A stretch of DNA of 64,000 nt from Euborellia annulipes (GCA_023213315.1 JAKCPI010021946.1:1-64000), one strand, 5' to 3'. Counted from the stretch's first letter, positions 42,404 through 54,639 are shown. Translations and numbers: made by a program. Notes: generated by a model not told the origin, from the letters alone.

Positions 42404-42822
42404 AAAAATCTGGGGTAACTGGTCGCACATCACTTTCCTTTGGTAAGAGAAAGTTGTGTTCTGTGCTTGACACACCATATTTTTTTGTGTCGAGATTATT
42501 TAGTTTTCGGCGATATATTAGTTTTCATAAACATATTTATATTCTGTTACCATGGCAACCATTTCTCCTATCTTTCCTAAGAAGTACAAGAGTAAAGTGT
42601 TTTTTTGAGGCAAAATACATTTTAAAAAAACATAATTGATTTGTAAATTTTAATCAAAATTGTTGGAGAGAATTTTGAGAAAATCGAAAAAAAGTACATC
42701 AGTAAAGTACTAGTACTCTTTGGCCGATTTCATTCAAAAACTTCAGGGGGGTACTTGACTTAAATATAAAATTTCAACCTTCTAGCTCTTTTCGTCACAG
42801 CCACACAGGCAGACAGGCAGAC
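42404..42822 (+). mobile_element. XB element, 3'-truncated plus copy
   Basis: Decayed left hairpin, intact X-box at 42546-42559, AGTACTAGTACTCTTTGGCC, then CACAGGCAGACAGGCAGACC, where it stops short of the right hairpin. Confidence 0.85.
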
Positions 42823-43106
42823 CATTAATGCATTGGTCATTTGGGTTGCCTACCTTTCAGTAAGCAAATAGCCTACCTGGCCAATTTATACATCCCTTGA
42901 AAAATAATTCCAATTTTGTTATTTTAATTAAATTTTTTTTTTTTTACAAAACATAAATAATAAATAACCTATTTATTAAATATTAATTTATAATTCATTT
43001 TTAGATAATCTCGCTTGAGAGATAAATAATTCCTATTCAAAACATCAAAGACCGTGCTTTGACTGGAAAGAAGAGATAAAACCATTGACAACCAAAGCAA
43101 CCAACG

Positions 43107-43483
43107 TACTGGTACTTTACTCTAGTACTTTACTGATGTACTTTTTCACTTTTTTTCGATTTTCTCAAAATTCGCTCTTAAAATTCAAAAATCAATTATT
43201 TTTTTAGATGCTCTTTAAAATGTATATTCTCATTTTGCCCTTGAAATCTTATGAAGCACCACTTTACTCTTGTACTTCATAGAGAAGATAGGGAGAAATG
43301 GTTGCCATGGTAACAAAATATAAATAATTTCCCACGTTTATAAATTTTACATTTTCGGTGGAAACTAAATATATCTCGATACAAAAAATCTGGTGTGACA
43401 AGCACAGAACACAACTTTCGATTACTGAAGGTAAGAGAAAGTTGTGTGCTGTGCGACCAGTAACACCAGATTTTTTTTTGAAG
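43107..43483 (-). mobile_element. XB element, truncated minus copy
   Basis: It starts in the AGTACTTTACTGATGTACTT block, has X-box GTTGCCATGGTAAC at 43301-43314 and ends with a complete left hairpin (43386-43480, ACCAGTAACACCAGA). Together with 42404-42822 it makes an inverted pair. Confidence 0.88.
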
Positions 43484-44309
43484 ACTGTGAACTCCATAGA
43501 TTTCTTAATATTACTTCGAGCTAAATTTTGAAGCCATGTTCTGAATAAACAAACTTTCCTCGTGTAATTTCTTACACGAAACTTCTTCTTTAAGTTTTCA
43601 TTTTTAAAATTGATATTTTAATCCGGGAGAGGTTAAAATTTTCACAATCAATAATGTTTCCATTCTATTGATTGATTTCATATGGAAAAATAAAAAAATA
43701 AAAATACCATTTACTAATTAGCTTTTGAATAAACAAAACAAAAAGTAGCTTTTATTAAATAAATAGCTTTTTCACACTTTTGTATTTAATATTGATAATC
43801 ACGCATTTAGAGGAGATTTTTGTTGTTAAATCTCTCAAATAATTTCGCACATTTAATTTTAAATAATTAGCTTAAAATTCATTGGAGATTTTAATTATTT
43901 TAAAATCCAATTAATTAATCAGTTCAATATTTATTATTATGTAAAATTTGTTGAAAAAAGGAAGTTTAAATGGTTTTAGTTTAAGAGAGGGGAGAGAGAA
44001 TTCCACCCCTCCCTCCCCTTCCCCTTGTGAGGAACACGTGCGCATATGTTTTCAAAGACATTAAAATTCACCCTCTTCTGATCAAACAAAAAACAAACTA
44101 TGTAGTGGTCATATGAGCAAGGAGTATTTATGTCAAATGTTATTAACATAATTTTTACATTATTAAACAAACAATTTTGTATATAGCATTATTTGATTTT
44201 ATGCTATTTTTGTGGCTTGATAGAAATATTTTAATCAATTGTTTATAATAATAAAATAATTATCGTGGATGGAGATAATATATTTGGAAAAAAAAGAGAA
44301 TACAGCCTC

Positions 44310-44620
44310 TATTTAAGAATAATTATAAACATTCCTTATTGGAACGTTTCGGAAAGGATCCATCCTGTCGTCTTCAGCCTTCAAAAAGTATATTAGGTAT
44401 GTTTGATTAAGCGTCCGGCGCATGCGCATTAAGGACAAGCGTATTGCTTTTCGTTAATGCGCATGTGATTTTCCTCACTACGCATGCGCCGGGCTCCCTC
44501 GGACGCTTGATCGAACAGACCTATTGTTCAAATATTTAAAGGCAGGGTGGATCTTTGCCGAAACATTCCAATAAAGAGTGTTTATAATTATTCTTAAATA
44601 TTGATAAAATTATTAAAAAA
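44310..44620. repeat. Foldback with hammerhead-like cores, split by a MITE
   Basis: The left minus core at 44343-44377 reads CTGAAGA, C, GACAGGATGGATCCTTTC, CGAAACGTTCC. The right arm has GGATCTTTGCCGAAACATTC. The outer arms AATAATTATAAACA and its complement match. Insert at 44394-44523. Confidence 0.75.
44394..44523. mobile_element. 130-bp MITE with NRF1-like palindromes
   Basis: It begins TAGGTATGTTTGATTAAGCG and ends CGCTTGATCGAACAGACCTA, a 24-base inverted terminal repeat with three mismatches. Inside are GCGCATGCGC (44418-44427) and ACGCATGCGCC (44480-44490), matching the known NRF1 site, plus ATGCGCATG. Confidence 0.75.
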
Positions 44621-44689
44621 TGTTTAACAATATCTATCACAACTATGTATTTATATTCAGATCTTTTCTGCTAATATAGCTATAATCAG

Positions 44690-44765
44690 GGCCGCAGACA
44701 GGGGGGGGGGGGCAGGAGGGGCTATATCCCCTGGGCCCGGGCCCTCTCCAACCTTAAAACATGTT
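44690..44765 (+). mobile_element. Possible hAT-like terminus with G-run
   Basis: CAGGGCCGCAGACAGGGGGG resembles a hAT end. A candidate partner is the decayed segment near 44985-45010 (GTCGTCTGTCCAGGTCTGGC). Uncertain. Confidence 0.35.
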
Positions 44766-45084
44766 AATAAAAAATAATTTTCATTGTTAAAATTTCAATT
44801 AAAAAAAAAACATTTTCTTGAAATTTTTTACCTGAAGGGGCCCCGGGCCCTTCAAGCTCTAAGCAAGTTTGATAATATTTTTGGATAGGTATTGGATAGG
44901 AAAAGGAGGTAAAAACGCAGAATAGGTAAAAACGCAGATTTCAGTGTCTAATTTTCAAAAAATTTTCCATACCCCCTGACCCCCCTGGAAGTCGTCTGTC
45001 CAGGTCTGGCCTCGATAAATTATGGTAACCCTATGTTTAGGTAATTTTGAAAAATTTTCAAATAACTTTTTTATTTAAATAAAT

Positions 45085-45390
45085 ATTGTAATTCAGGATT
45101 CGCAGGAACTTTGCAGCCAAGAGATTAAATAAAAAATCTTTTATTTATCGACGTTTCGGTCGCTAATCACGACCTTCATCAGGGCAAATATTGTCAATTA
45201 TACACGATCTTAGGTATTTTAATATTCATTGCAATTAAATACAATTTCTTTTTACTTCAGATATGTTGACAATATTTACCCTGATGAAGGTCGTGATTAG
45301 CGACCGAAACGTCGACAAATAAAAATTAAATAAAAGATTTTTTTATTTAATCTCTTGGCTGAAAAGTCTCTGCGAATCTTGAATAAATCT
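45085..45390. repeat. Foldback with well-preserved hammerhead-like cores
   Basis: The right core at 45281-45314 reads CTGATGA, A, GGTCG, TGATTAG, CGACC, GAAACGTCG. The left arm has the same on the minus strand (45149-45182). Arms extend outward through AATCTCTTGGCTG (GGCTG 48 bases beyond the core) to GCGAATC. About 85 bases of unique spacer. Confidence 0.88.
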
Positions 45391-46289
45391 CCACAGCCAT
45401 AAAATATCAATTTATTAAATATTTTAAGCTATGTTCAACTGTTTCAAAAATTGTGTCTGAAACTGTGTAAAAAATTATTGTCATGAAAACCTTAACCTTA
45501 ATACATATTATAATCGTAATAGAAGAAAAATTGTTTTCAATGGATTTGAGTCATATTTAAAGAACGCATGCGACCTGCCGGTTTGTTTTGAATAAAATTC
45601 ATTTGCTAACATAAAAATAAGGTTAACGTGGAAAATCTCTTTTATGCAAGTGAATTTAATTCACTCAAAATATTAATAAAAATATTTTCTCTTATTTAAT
45701 ATAATAAAATATTTAACAATAGTACTTTACTTTTTCCTTTTTTATTTTAAAAATTATAATTTTTCAACATTTCTCTCTCTTGTGACGTTTTTGAAATAAA
45801 ATAGATGATGAATAAAAAGCAATGTCAAAAGTTTTTAACCTCAGAATGGACAAACGCATACAAACACAATCAATTTAAATTGTTCAACAAAATTCCCAGC
45901 CGCTATATACGGACGCAAATTACATTCAAATAAAATTAAAACTTTTTAATTATATATCATATATGAATTAAATTAAATGGAATTTAATATGGAGGAGATG
46001 CGAATCAAAATAAAAAATCATCTAATCGAATTAACAGAACAATTTTTGATGTTTTATAATTAAAGAGATTTTAATTGCTAAGTTTCAGATAACGAGAAAG
46101 AGAGAAAAGAAAGTTCGAAGATAAGAAGAAACTTGTCTGAGATTTCGACGACAGTTTAAAACGAAAGATCTATTTGGAGATGGAATAAATAAATAAATAA
46201 ATATATAAATGGAAATGTTCTTCTAATTTTTTTTCTTAATAAAAAATTATTTAAAGTAATTAATGGATCGTCACAAATACGTCAATATT

Positions 46290-46588
46290 TAAAAATCTGG
46301 TGTGACTGGTTGCACAGGACTCAACATTCGCTTACAAAAGGTATATTTTGTTACCATGGAAACCATTTCTCCTATCTTTCCTATGAAGTACAAGAGTAAA
46401 GTGTGTTTCAAACAATTTTGAGAGCAAAATGAGAATATACATTTTAAAAAGCATCTAAAAAAAAAATTGATTTTTGAATTTTAGCCAAAATCGTTGGAGC
46501 AAATTTTGAGAAAATCGAAAAAAACTGAAAAAGTACTAGTACTCTTTGGTCGATTTTGTTCAAAAGTTTCGTGTCACGTCCCATGGGG
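46290..46588 (+). mobile_element. XB element, 3'-truncated plus copy
   Basis: TCTGGTGTGACTGGTTGCAC, X-box variant GTTACCATGGAAAC (46350-46363), AGTACTAGTACTCTTTGGTC, ending at GTGTCACGTCCCATGGGG. Confidence 0.88.
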
Positions 46589-46890
46589 AATCTTACACCT
46601 TAAAAAAAACCCTCCTGGTAAATTTTGAGATTTTTTTGTTCATCGGTTCAAATTTTTTTTTTTTTTTTTTTTGTATGGTTTTTTTGCTCATAACTCCTAC
46701 AAAAATGGTCCGATTTTCAACTTTTTTTTTTTATTTTTGTTTTTTGTGTAATTTTCAAGAAAAATACAATTAATTTTTTGAATAATTTTTCTGTGTCATT
46801 TTCAAATTTCAAAATTTTAGTCATTTTCTGAAAATCAAGCATACTTCGATTTTCCTGAAAATTTTTTGTAACAAACAACTATTCAGCCCT

Positions 46891-47015
46891 TTCCGGTCGT
46901 GGGATCTCTAAGCCTACTATTGTTTTTTTTCGATTTTTGAAAATTTGAAAAATTATTTTTTCCTATTAATCATTTTTAAAAAATAGTAGGCATGTAGTGC
47001 ACACGACCGGAACTT
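46891..47015. mobile_element. Small MITE with CCGGTCGTG ends
   Basis: TTTCCGGTCGTG and AAGCCTACTATTGTTTTTT on the left are inverted as AAAAAATAGTAGGC and CACGACCGGAA on the right. Total about 125 bases. Confidence 0.65.
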
Positions 47016-47280
47016 TCTTCATCTTGAATTCTCAGAAATTTTATTGAACTACTATACAATAAATAAAATACAATCTGTCATAGGCGTAGCCAGAAGTTTT
47101 TGATGGGGATGTTTGAAGAAAATTTTTTCAAACATTTGAAAAATTTAAGATTATTTTAGAGAATTTATAAATCTTTTTTATTAGATAAAGTAAATTATAT
47201 TTTACTTTCTCTTACTATTATATAGCTTAAATATATAGTCATGGCTTGGGTCCCATTGGAGGGGGGTTGAACCCCCAAAC

Positions 47281-47550
47281 CAAGGGCGGATACAAGGGGG
47301 GGGGGGGTAAAGGGAGTAATTGCCCCCCCCCCCCCCCGAGATTCGAAAAAATACCTTTTTTTCGCGAAAAAATTTATTTTTAATGTAAAATTTTTAAAAT
47401 TAATACTTAAAAATTTGATGTGTATTTATATTCTGGCAAACAAATACAGAATGCGCTTTTAAAATACCGAAATTAAAAAAAAATAGTGTACTGTGCGACG
47501 AGTCACACTAGATTACCCCCCCCCGAGAAACACCTCTGGATCCGCCCTTG
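47281..47550. mobile_element. hAT-type MITE copy 2, perfect 8-bp duplication
   Basis: CAAGGGCGGATACAAGGGGG to TCTGGATCCGCCCTTG. CCCCAAAC flanks it exactly at 47273-47280 and 47551-47558. Same length and interior as 5128-5396. This is the clearest proof that the family makes 8-bp duplications. Confidence 0.93.
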
Positions 47551-47849
47551 CCCCAAACCCCCCTGGCTAAGGCTATGCAATCTGATGCCAGAATAAAAGA
47601 ATATATTAATATATCTATAATTAAATGATGATTCAATTAATCATCTCGAACTATCTCTTAATTTATTTAAACAGGAACAGGAAGCCGGGTGTATTAAAAT
47701 AGTTTAGATACGCCACTCTTAATTAAGAAAATAGGGGAGAAACAATTTTTAGTTTTTTCAAGCGATATTTGGTGGCATTCGATTTGTATTTTATTTTTCC
47801 TCATTCAATAAATTGCTTGGAATTGGCAATAGAAATTAATTTTGTCAAT

Positions 47850-48125
47850 AGAACCCTCCCCCCACCCCCTCACCCCTTGAGCCTTCTGCTATCTTTTGGG
47901 TGACCCGGACCGGGTGACCAGAGAGAACATCTGGCTAGGATCTAACACCACCCTGACCAGTCCATATGGGCACCCGAGGGGGATTTTCAATTGCCAAAAT
48001 TATTGACTTCCCTTATAGGGCGGAGGGCGAATCATCTCTTCTTTTATGATTAAAAACGTGTGGTTTGATGTGACTAATATATCACCACTTGGCACAGGAG
48101 GAGGGGTGGCGAGGATTTTAAACTT
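47850..48125. other. GC-rich unique island, candidate regulatory element
   Basis: Contains GGGTGACCCGGACCGGGTGA (direct GGGTGACC pair), AGTCCATATGGGCACCC (a CArG-like CCATATGG) and GGGCGGAGGGCG. Not repeated in the window and with no open frame. Confidence 0.35.
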
Positions 48126-48231
48126 TAATAACGTCATAAATAAATTATGAAAGGTTTTATTTATTTAATTTATACCCTATTCTTTTAAATATTATTTTTA
48201 CTTTCTCTTACCTATGTATATATGTAATAGA

Positions 48232-48908
48232 AAATCTGGTGTGACTGGCGCACAGCACACAACTTTCTCTTACCTTCGGTAATCGAAAGTTGTGTTCTGT
48301 GCTTGTCACACCAGATTTTTCGTGTCGACATATATTTAGTTTCCGCCAATATATTAGAATTTAAGATGTCAAATTTTTATAAACATGGGAAAATATTTAT
48401 ATTTTGTTGCCATGGCAACCATTTCTCCTATCTTTCCTATGAAGCACAAGAGTAAAGTGTGCTTCAAACAATTTTGAGGGCAAAACGAGAATATACATTT
48501 GAAAGAGCATCTAAAAAATAATTGATTTTTGAATTTTAATCAAAATCGTTAGAGCGAATTTTGAGAAAATCGAAAAAAACTGAAAAAGTACATCAGTAAA
48601 GTACTAGTACTCTTTGGCCGATTTTGATTAAAAGCTTATTTTTCCGGTCCCGGGGGGTGTTTAACTTAAATATAAAATTTCAGCCTCATAGGTCAATTCC
48701 TTCATGCTTAAAATTGAACACACACAGACACACAGACACACACACAGACACACAGACAGACAGACCATGTCGCGAAAACCACTTTTTTTGGATTCAGGGG
48801 ACCTCAAAACGTGAAGATCCATCAAAATCTCGACATCGAATTTTTGACATGAATCCAATACTTTCTCTCTATATATATATTACATATATACATAGGTAAG
48901 AGAAAGTA
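48232..48908 (+). mobile_element. XB element, full plus copy (left half of inverted pair)
   Basis: Complete left hairpin, X-box GTTGCCATGGCAAC (48406-48419, a perfect palindrome), AGTACTAGTACTCTTTGGCC, CACA/CAGACA microsatellite (48717-48765), right hairpin ending AGGTAAGAGAAAGTA. A remnant of another right end (48198-48231) abuts its left side. Confidence 0.95.
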
Positions 48909-49537
48909 ATATATATAGAGAAAGTATTGGATTCATGTCAAAAATTCGATGTCGAGATTTTGATGGATCTTCACGTTTTGAGGTCCCCTGAATCCAAAAA
49001 AGTGGTTTTCGCGACATGGTCTGTCTGTGTGTCTGTGTGTCTGTGAACAAAATATCTCAAGAACGAAAAGAGCTAGGAAGTTGAAATTTTATATTTAAGT
49101 TAGGCACCCCCATGGGACGTGACACGAAGCTTTTGAACAAAATCGACCAAAAAGTACTAGAACTTTACTGATTCACTTTTTCAGTTTTTTTCGATTTTCT
49201 CAAAATTTGCTTCAACGATTTTTTTTTAAATTCAAAAATAATTATTTTTTAGATTCTCTATAAAATGTATATTCTCATTTTGTGATTGAAATCTTCTGAA
49301 GACCACTTTACTCTTGTACTCCATAGAAAAGATAGGAGAAATGGTTGCCATGGTAACAAAATATAAATATTTTCCCATACTTATAAATTTTACATCTTGA
49401 ATTCAATTGTACCCTACTGTCGGAAACTAAATACATGTCGACACAAAAAATCTGGTGTAACAAGCACAGTACACAACTTTCGATTACCGAAGGTAAGAGA
49501 AAGTTGTGTGCTGTGCGCCAGTCACACCAGATTTTTA
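48905..49537 (-). mobile_element. XB element, full minus copy (right half of inverted pair)
   Basis: It starts TATATAGAGAAAGTATTGGA directly at the end of the previous copy and runs to its left hairpin near 49530. X-box at 49344-49357. The pair gives a palindrome of about 1.3 kb with terminal hairpins at both outer ends. Confidence 0.93.
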
Positions 49538-50040
49538 CTTTCTATTACCTAGATATGTTAATTAATATGTAGAGAAAGAAAGTATTGGATTCATGTCAAA
49601 AATTCGATGTTGAGATTTTGTTAGATATACACGTTTTGAGGTCTACTTACTCTCTCTATATATTTCATATATAGGGTAAGAGAAAGTAAAAGCGGTGTTC
49701 CGCGACATAGTCTGTCTGTCTGTCTGTATTCAATTTTAAGCATGAAGGATTTGAGCTACGACGTTGAAATTTTATATTTAAGTTAGGCACCGCCATGGGA
49801 CGTGACAGGAAGCTTTTAATCAAAATCAGCCAAAGAGTACTAGTACTTTACTGATATACTTTTTCAGTTTTTTTCGATTTTCTCAAAATTTGCTCCAACG
49901 ATTTTGATTAAAATTCAAAAATCAATTATTTTTGAGATGCTCTTTAAAATGTATATTCTCATTTTGCCTTAAAATCTTCTGAAGACCACTTTACTCTTGT
50001 ACTTCATAGGAAAGATAGGAGATATAATCAGTAACAGATA
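49538..50040 (-). mobile_element. XB element, truncated minus copy with extra right-end hairpin
   Basis: Normal right end (ACTTTCTATTACCTAGATAT...) to TTTTGAGGTC. An additional terminal hairpin TTACTCTCTCTATATATTTC ... GGGTAAGAGAAAGTA then lies at 49642-49690, followed by CGCGACATAGTCTGTCTGTC and the interior to GATAGGAGA. The X-box is lost. It looks like one XB end inserted into, or copied within, another. Confidence 0.85.
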
Positions 50041-50086
50041 TTTATTTAAATACCCGATACACATATATATAAATTGATATCCAAAT

Positions 50087-50332
50087 CAAGGGCGTCCGCA
50101 GGATTTTTTGCAGAGGGGGGCATGTCACTTCCAGAGTTAAAAAAACGTACTTTAATATTAATAATGTTATACATCTCTTAGTATTTAAAGCTTTCTCACC
50201 GTGGCAAGGTGGATGTATACTGAGAAAGGTTTTTTTGTTTTTTTTTTTTTTGTTTTATACATTTTTTTGTATCATTTTAATTTTCCAGGGGGGGGGAGTG
50301 CCTGGTTGCCCCCCCACCTGCGGACGCCCATG
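50087..50332. mobile_element. hAT-type MITE with CAAGGGCGTCCGCAGG ends
   Basis: CAAGGGCGTCCGCAGGATTT and CCTGCGGACGCCCATG. Flanks ATCCAAAT / ATCTAAAT match 7 of 8. Related to the CAAGGGCGGAT family but with a distinct interior (246 bp). Confidence 0.8.
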
Positions 50333-50514
50333 ATCTAAATCCAATTTATTTAAATAATTTTCTTTCGAGCTCCTCCTGTTTGTAAAAATATTTGAACAAT
50401 GTTTCCACACAGTAATTCCGTACAATCGCCTTAAATATTTACTAACAAAACAGTTTGATTGAATAGCTTTGACAAGCGAAATATTATTAATATTAGTGTT
50501 TATTTGTAGGCTAA

Positions 50515-50585
50515 AAAAGACCCGATGAAGACAGTATCGATTCCGAAACGTAGTTCAAAGTTGTCTAATTCTTCTTTCTAATATC
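50515..50585 (+). repeat. Single hammerhead-like core
   Basis: CCCGATGAAGACAGTATCGA then TTCCGAAACGTAG (50521-50553). No partner arm found. Confidence 0.45.
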
Positions 50586-50739
50586 AATTCCAATATAATC
50601 AAACAATTTGAGGAAAAATTTGTATAAAAAAAATTCCAAAGCCTCATTCCTATTTCTGCACCTAATTAAAATCTTCTGTTCCTTTTTTACGAAATTATCT
50701 CATCTAAGATGTTTATTTATTTTATTTGTATTTAAATTT

Positions 50740-51010
50740 GAGAAAATCGCAGCTTGTTGTGGATAGATAGATACCCCGGCTGGCTGTCAATGTGGAGGTT
50801 TTCCTCGGGGGATTGGCCAGATAAGGCCCTTGGGCCTAGGGCCGATCAGCCGTGACGATCAGGCCTCGGTCGTTTGTCAGCTGCAGAGAGGGACATTGAC
50901 GCCGAAGCGGGGGTGGGTGGGGGTGGTTATGGGCCCCCTCGAGGATTCTTGCAAAAACAACATCCCCTAGGAGGCGTGCACATTGTCATTGCTGACAACG
51001 ATTCAAGGAT
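50740..51010. other. GC-rich unique island, candidate regulatory element
   Basis: The GC-richest single-copy part of the window: CCCGGCTGGCTGTCAATGTG, GATTGGCCAGATAAGGCCC, GGCCTAGGGCCGATC, TTTGTCAGCTGCAGAG, CATTGACGCCGAAGCGG. No open frame of use. Worth cross-species comparison. Confidence 0.4.
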
Positions 51011-51209
51011 GAACATTTTAATTAATTGTTGATAAGGAGACGATTGATTTTATGTGTGATTTCAAATTCACTCGAGGGAAATTTTTTTTTTTAAAGTATT
51101 TATTAAAAATTTTATATGAACAACATTTAAATACAAATATTAAAATAAAACAAAGACAAATATGTCGTGTGGCACTAATAGAAATTTTTCCGATATCGAT
51201 GTAACTTTG

Positions 51210-51455
51210 GTATAACAGGAAAAGGAGCAGGAGCAGCCACAAATAAGAACGTTTCGAGAGGAATTTATTTTCCCATCTTCAGTTTTTCAATAATGTCTAA
51301 GATCACGAAGTTGACCAAAAGGACACAATACATGTTTAATAATATATCATGTATATAAATATAAGAGATGGGAAAATAAATTAAGACGTTTCAATAATTT
51401 GTTAAAAATCGGAGGCTCTTATTTTTGGCCACTCCTGCTTCTTTTCCTGTTTTAC
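51210..51455. repeat. Foldback with hammerhead-like core
   Basis: The left minus core at 51248-51282 reads CTGAAGA, T, GGGAAAATAAATTCC, TCTCGAAACGTTC, with GGCTGC 20 bases beyond. The right arm is more decayed (TTAAGACGTTTCAATAA), but GAAGCAGGAGTGGCC-type sequence still matches. Confidence 0.7.
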
Positions 51456-51617
51456 AAGTGCACAGGCACTTACTCATTGGTGTATTAGATGTAGGCCTAT
51501 ACTAGTTCAAAATTCAAAAACGATTTCCAATCATATATTTGAAGAAAACGTTGTTATAAAATTTTAAATTTTTGGTGAATATTAAGGACTATATTTGTCT
51601 TTATTTATTTATTTTAT

Positions 51618-51757
51618 TTTTTTTTTAATCACTCACACTTTTTTCACACTCACACACACATTCACACAGTCTTTTCGACAACTCAGGCCATTTAAGACTT
51701 TGACGATAACCGTTATTTATCAATTTATTTAAATTGAGGTCCAGGCATTCTTATTTA
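51618..51757 (-). repeat. SINE-A 3' fragment
   Basis: T-run, CACTCACACTTTTTTCACAC, CTTTTCGACAACTCAGGCCA, GTCCAGGCATTCTTATTT; the head half is missing. Confidence 0.85.
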
Positions 51758-52128
51758 TTCTTTTTTTTTCTTTCTTTTTTTTGGTAAGTAAAAATGGATT
51801 TTCGCTGTTTTCTCTGAAATCGTTAGCTATACATAAAAAGCTGATAGATGTTATTATGTGCATTTTTTATAGATCTACAACTTTTATTTAACACTTTTTT
51901 GTATATAATTTATATTTAACAAGATAAATAAATAAAATGAATATTTTCTGTGATTTTCTGATTTTTTTTTCGATTTTCAGGGCTCTTGGGGCACCCTTTC
52001 CCCTTATCCGATCGAGCTGAAATTTTACACAGGTTATTTTTTTTGGCAATGGCACCAAACTAGTGGGTAGCGCAAATAAATTTTCAACTTTGAAAAATAA
52101 GAGCCACCCTAAGCCTGCCTATATTAAA

Positions 52129-52379
52129 TGGACCCTGTTATGCAATGGTGTGTCAAAGACCAATCATCGAGTTTTGAGAGAATCAACAATAGTTTTTTGT
52201 TTACATTGGATTATATATAATTTTTCTTGTCAATTGTGCAAGTAACATTAAATATAAATTTTTTTAGGACATATTTCATAAAAAATACTATTAATTAAAG
52301 CATTTGAAACAATATTCCGTGCTTAACTCATTTTTGAATTTTTTTTGGTCTTTGACACACCATTGCATAACAGGGTCCA
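52129..52379. mobile_element. TGGACCC-ended MITE, copy 3 (intact)
   Basis: TGGACCCTGTTATGCAATGG and its complement at the right end. Interior shared with the other two copies in opposite orientation. Flanks AAA / AA. Confidence 0.88.
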
Positions 52380-53371
52380 AATGGTCTAGGTTGAAAAAGA
52401 AAACAAAACAAAACGAGTGTCATGATTTTTATTTTTTTGTGCCCAAGTATATACCAAAATTGAAACTGGCAACCGTTGGCTTAAATCGAAATATAAGTAG
52501 AAAAAATTAGGGCCTAATTACAAACACTAGGTGATGTGATTTAATATAGGCCTATATTTAGTAGTAGATCTATAAATACATATCAAGAATTTAATGATAC
52601 ATTGAATCATATCACCAAGTGTTTGCAATTAATTTTACCTTCCGAGTATATCTCTTCTAGTATGGAATAACGTGTATGCTTTTGTAATTAACATTTTGAA
52701 AAAAGTATTTTAATTTCTACTAATACTAAAGGTAGAAGGGCTGTTTGACGTCATTCGATTTCCCTAAGTGTTTATGATTATTTAGATGTATACTGTATAT
52801 AGTATAGTATAATAAATTTAATAAAAAAAAAGATCAATTTTTATTTCATTAGATAAGGGAGTAATAATTTTACCTATGTATTTGTACTATATTTATTAGC
52901 TCAAATGCATGTCAATATATTTTATTATGTTTAGTAATAAATTCAATAATAATCCTTACTCTCTATAATAAATGAATATTTTTTATTTTTTTATTTTTAG
53001 GTAATCCTATTAAATGCAAATTTTTGTTTTGTCTTTAAATTAATATTTAATGTTTAATAATAAATAGAGGATTTGTATTTTGTTAATTTAAGTGGAAGCT
53101 GCTCGCATGTTTTTGTTAAGAGATGGCGTTAAGATCGCGCTAACCTAATCAAGCTTTGGTCTGTCATTGGTCAATTTAAATTTTCCTAATAGAAATTTAA
53201 TTCAAAAACTTTAATTCATTTTAATAAAATACATTGCAAAAATCCTTAAAAAGTCTAAGTTATTTGAGAATTTTGAGGCCACTCCAACTTCTTAAGGGAG
53301 TTCGGGAGGCAAAGCTGTTTGCATGTTTTTGCCGATAAGATGGCGTTAGGGGTCTTAAAAAGTTAGCCAAA

Positions 53372-53895
53372 AGTCGAAAATTTGCCAACAGATGGCAGGG
53401 CTATATTTAATCTCAAGTATTTGTATAATTTTCGTTGATCTTTTAGTAATGAATAGTTTATAAATATTATATATCATTTATAGCAGCATAAAAATATATA
53501 AATATAGGCTTATGATTGGTCTAATAATGCCGTAAGATAACCAGTCCAGCCACCTATCGGCAGAATGCTCGAATATTTTGACGGTTTTTCATTTACAAAT
53601 CATCTAAACTTACTTTAAATTTTTCTTAAATAATATTTGACTAATAATAATTAATTCATTTTTTATTTAAAAAAAAAACTTAAAATTATTTGTAACAGTT
53701 CTTTTTTCTGTATTTGCTTGGTTACAAAAAATTAATTTTCATAATTTTTTAATAAGTCATTAAAAAAATTATAGCTTTATGTTACAAAAATCCCTTATGA
53801 ATTTAATTCATTTAAAAAAACCGCATTGAAAAATTCCTTACAATAGTCTAGTTTTTTTTTTTTTTTTTAAAGAACGTTTAGACGGCCCTCCTTCT
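53372..53895 (+). repeat. Dispersed repeat L, copy 2
   Basis: Direct-orientation partner of 18597-19135 with similar start (AAAATTTGCCAACAGATGGC) and end (AATAGTCTAG, T-run, CGTTTAGACG). Upstream, 53095-53370 has two blocks with GCATGTTTTTG and AGATGGCGTTA, which may extend the family. Confidence 0.75.
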
Positions 53896-54639
53896 CCCCC
53901 TTAATATAAAGAGTCCAATTTGAAATGAGACAAATAACTAATAGCAACCAGAATAAGAATTCTGCGTCTTCCAACTTACACTCTGTTTTTTCAACCTAAA
54001 TCTATTTCCAATAAATAAAATGATTATATTAAAATCCATTTTCTAAAATGCATTTCTCTTATCCACCGCATAATAAAATTCGCAAGGTAGTATGGGTGAG
54101 TGAGAAAAAAAAAGGTAGAGAGAGAGGGAGAGTGATGTGTAAAGAGGGCAGATGGACCAGAAAAGTGATGGAGCAGATCGGAAGGGACAGAGAGGAAAAT
54201 GAGAAGGGATGACGGACCAAATTTGCCAGCAGATCTATCTATCTATCTATACTATCCCTTTTAGGAGAAGGAAAGGGAGAGAGGATGAAGAATGAAGCAA
54301 CCAGAAGATGAAATGAACAACCAAGACGAGAAGAAGAAATCCTCTTTCAACTTTTTATATTAAATAAAAAAAAGAAATTCTTAATAATAAACATTTATAA
54401 ATCTGAAGATATGGGACAGAAAAGGGAGGTTTCTTCCAGAGTGGCAAATAAAAATACTTATTTTTAATAGAACCGTAAAGAGGGGGAAATATAAGGATTT
54501 AAGGGGATGGAGGGGGTGGAAAGAAATTGGACTTGCCCTCTCCATCTTTAAAAAATTTCTTCCAAATCCCATTAGTAATAGCTTTAATTTCTAATTGAAG
54601 AAAAAGAAATTAAAATAAGCAGTCAGTATTATTTCATAA

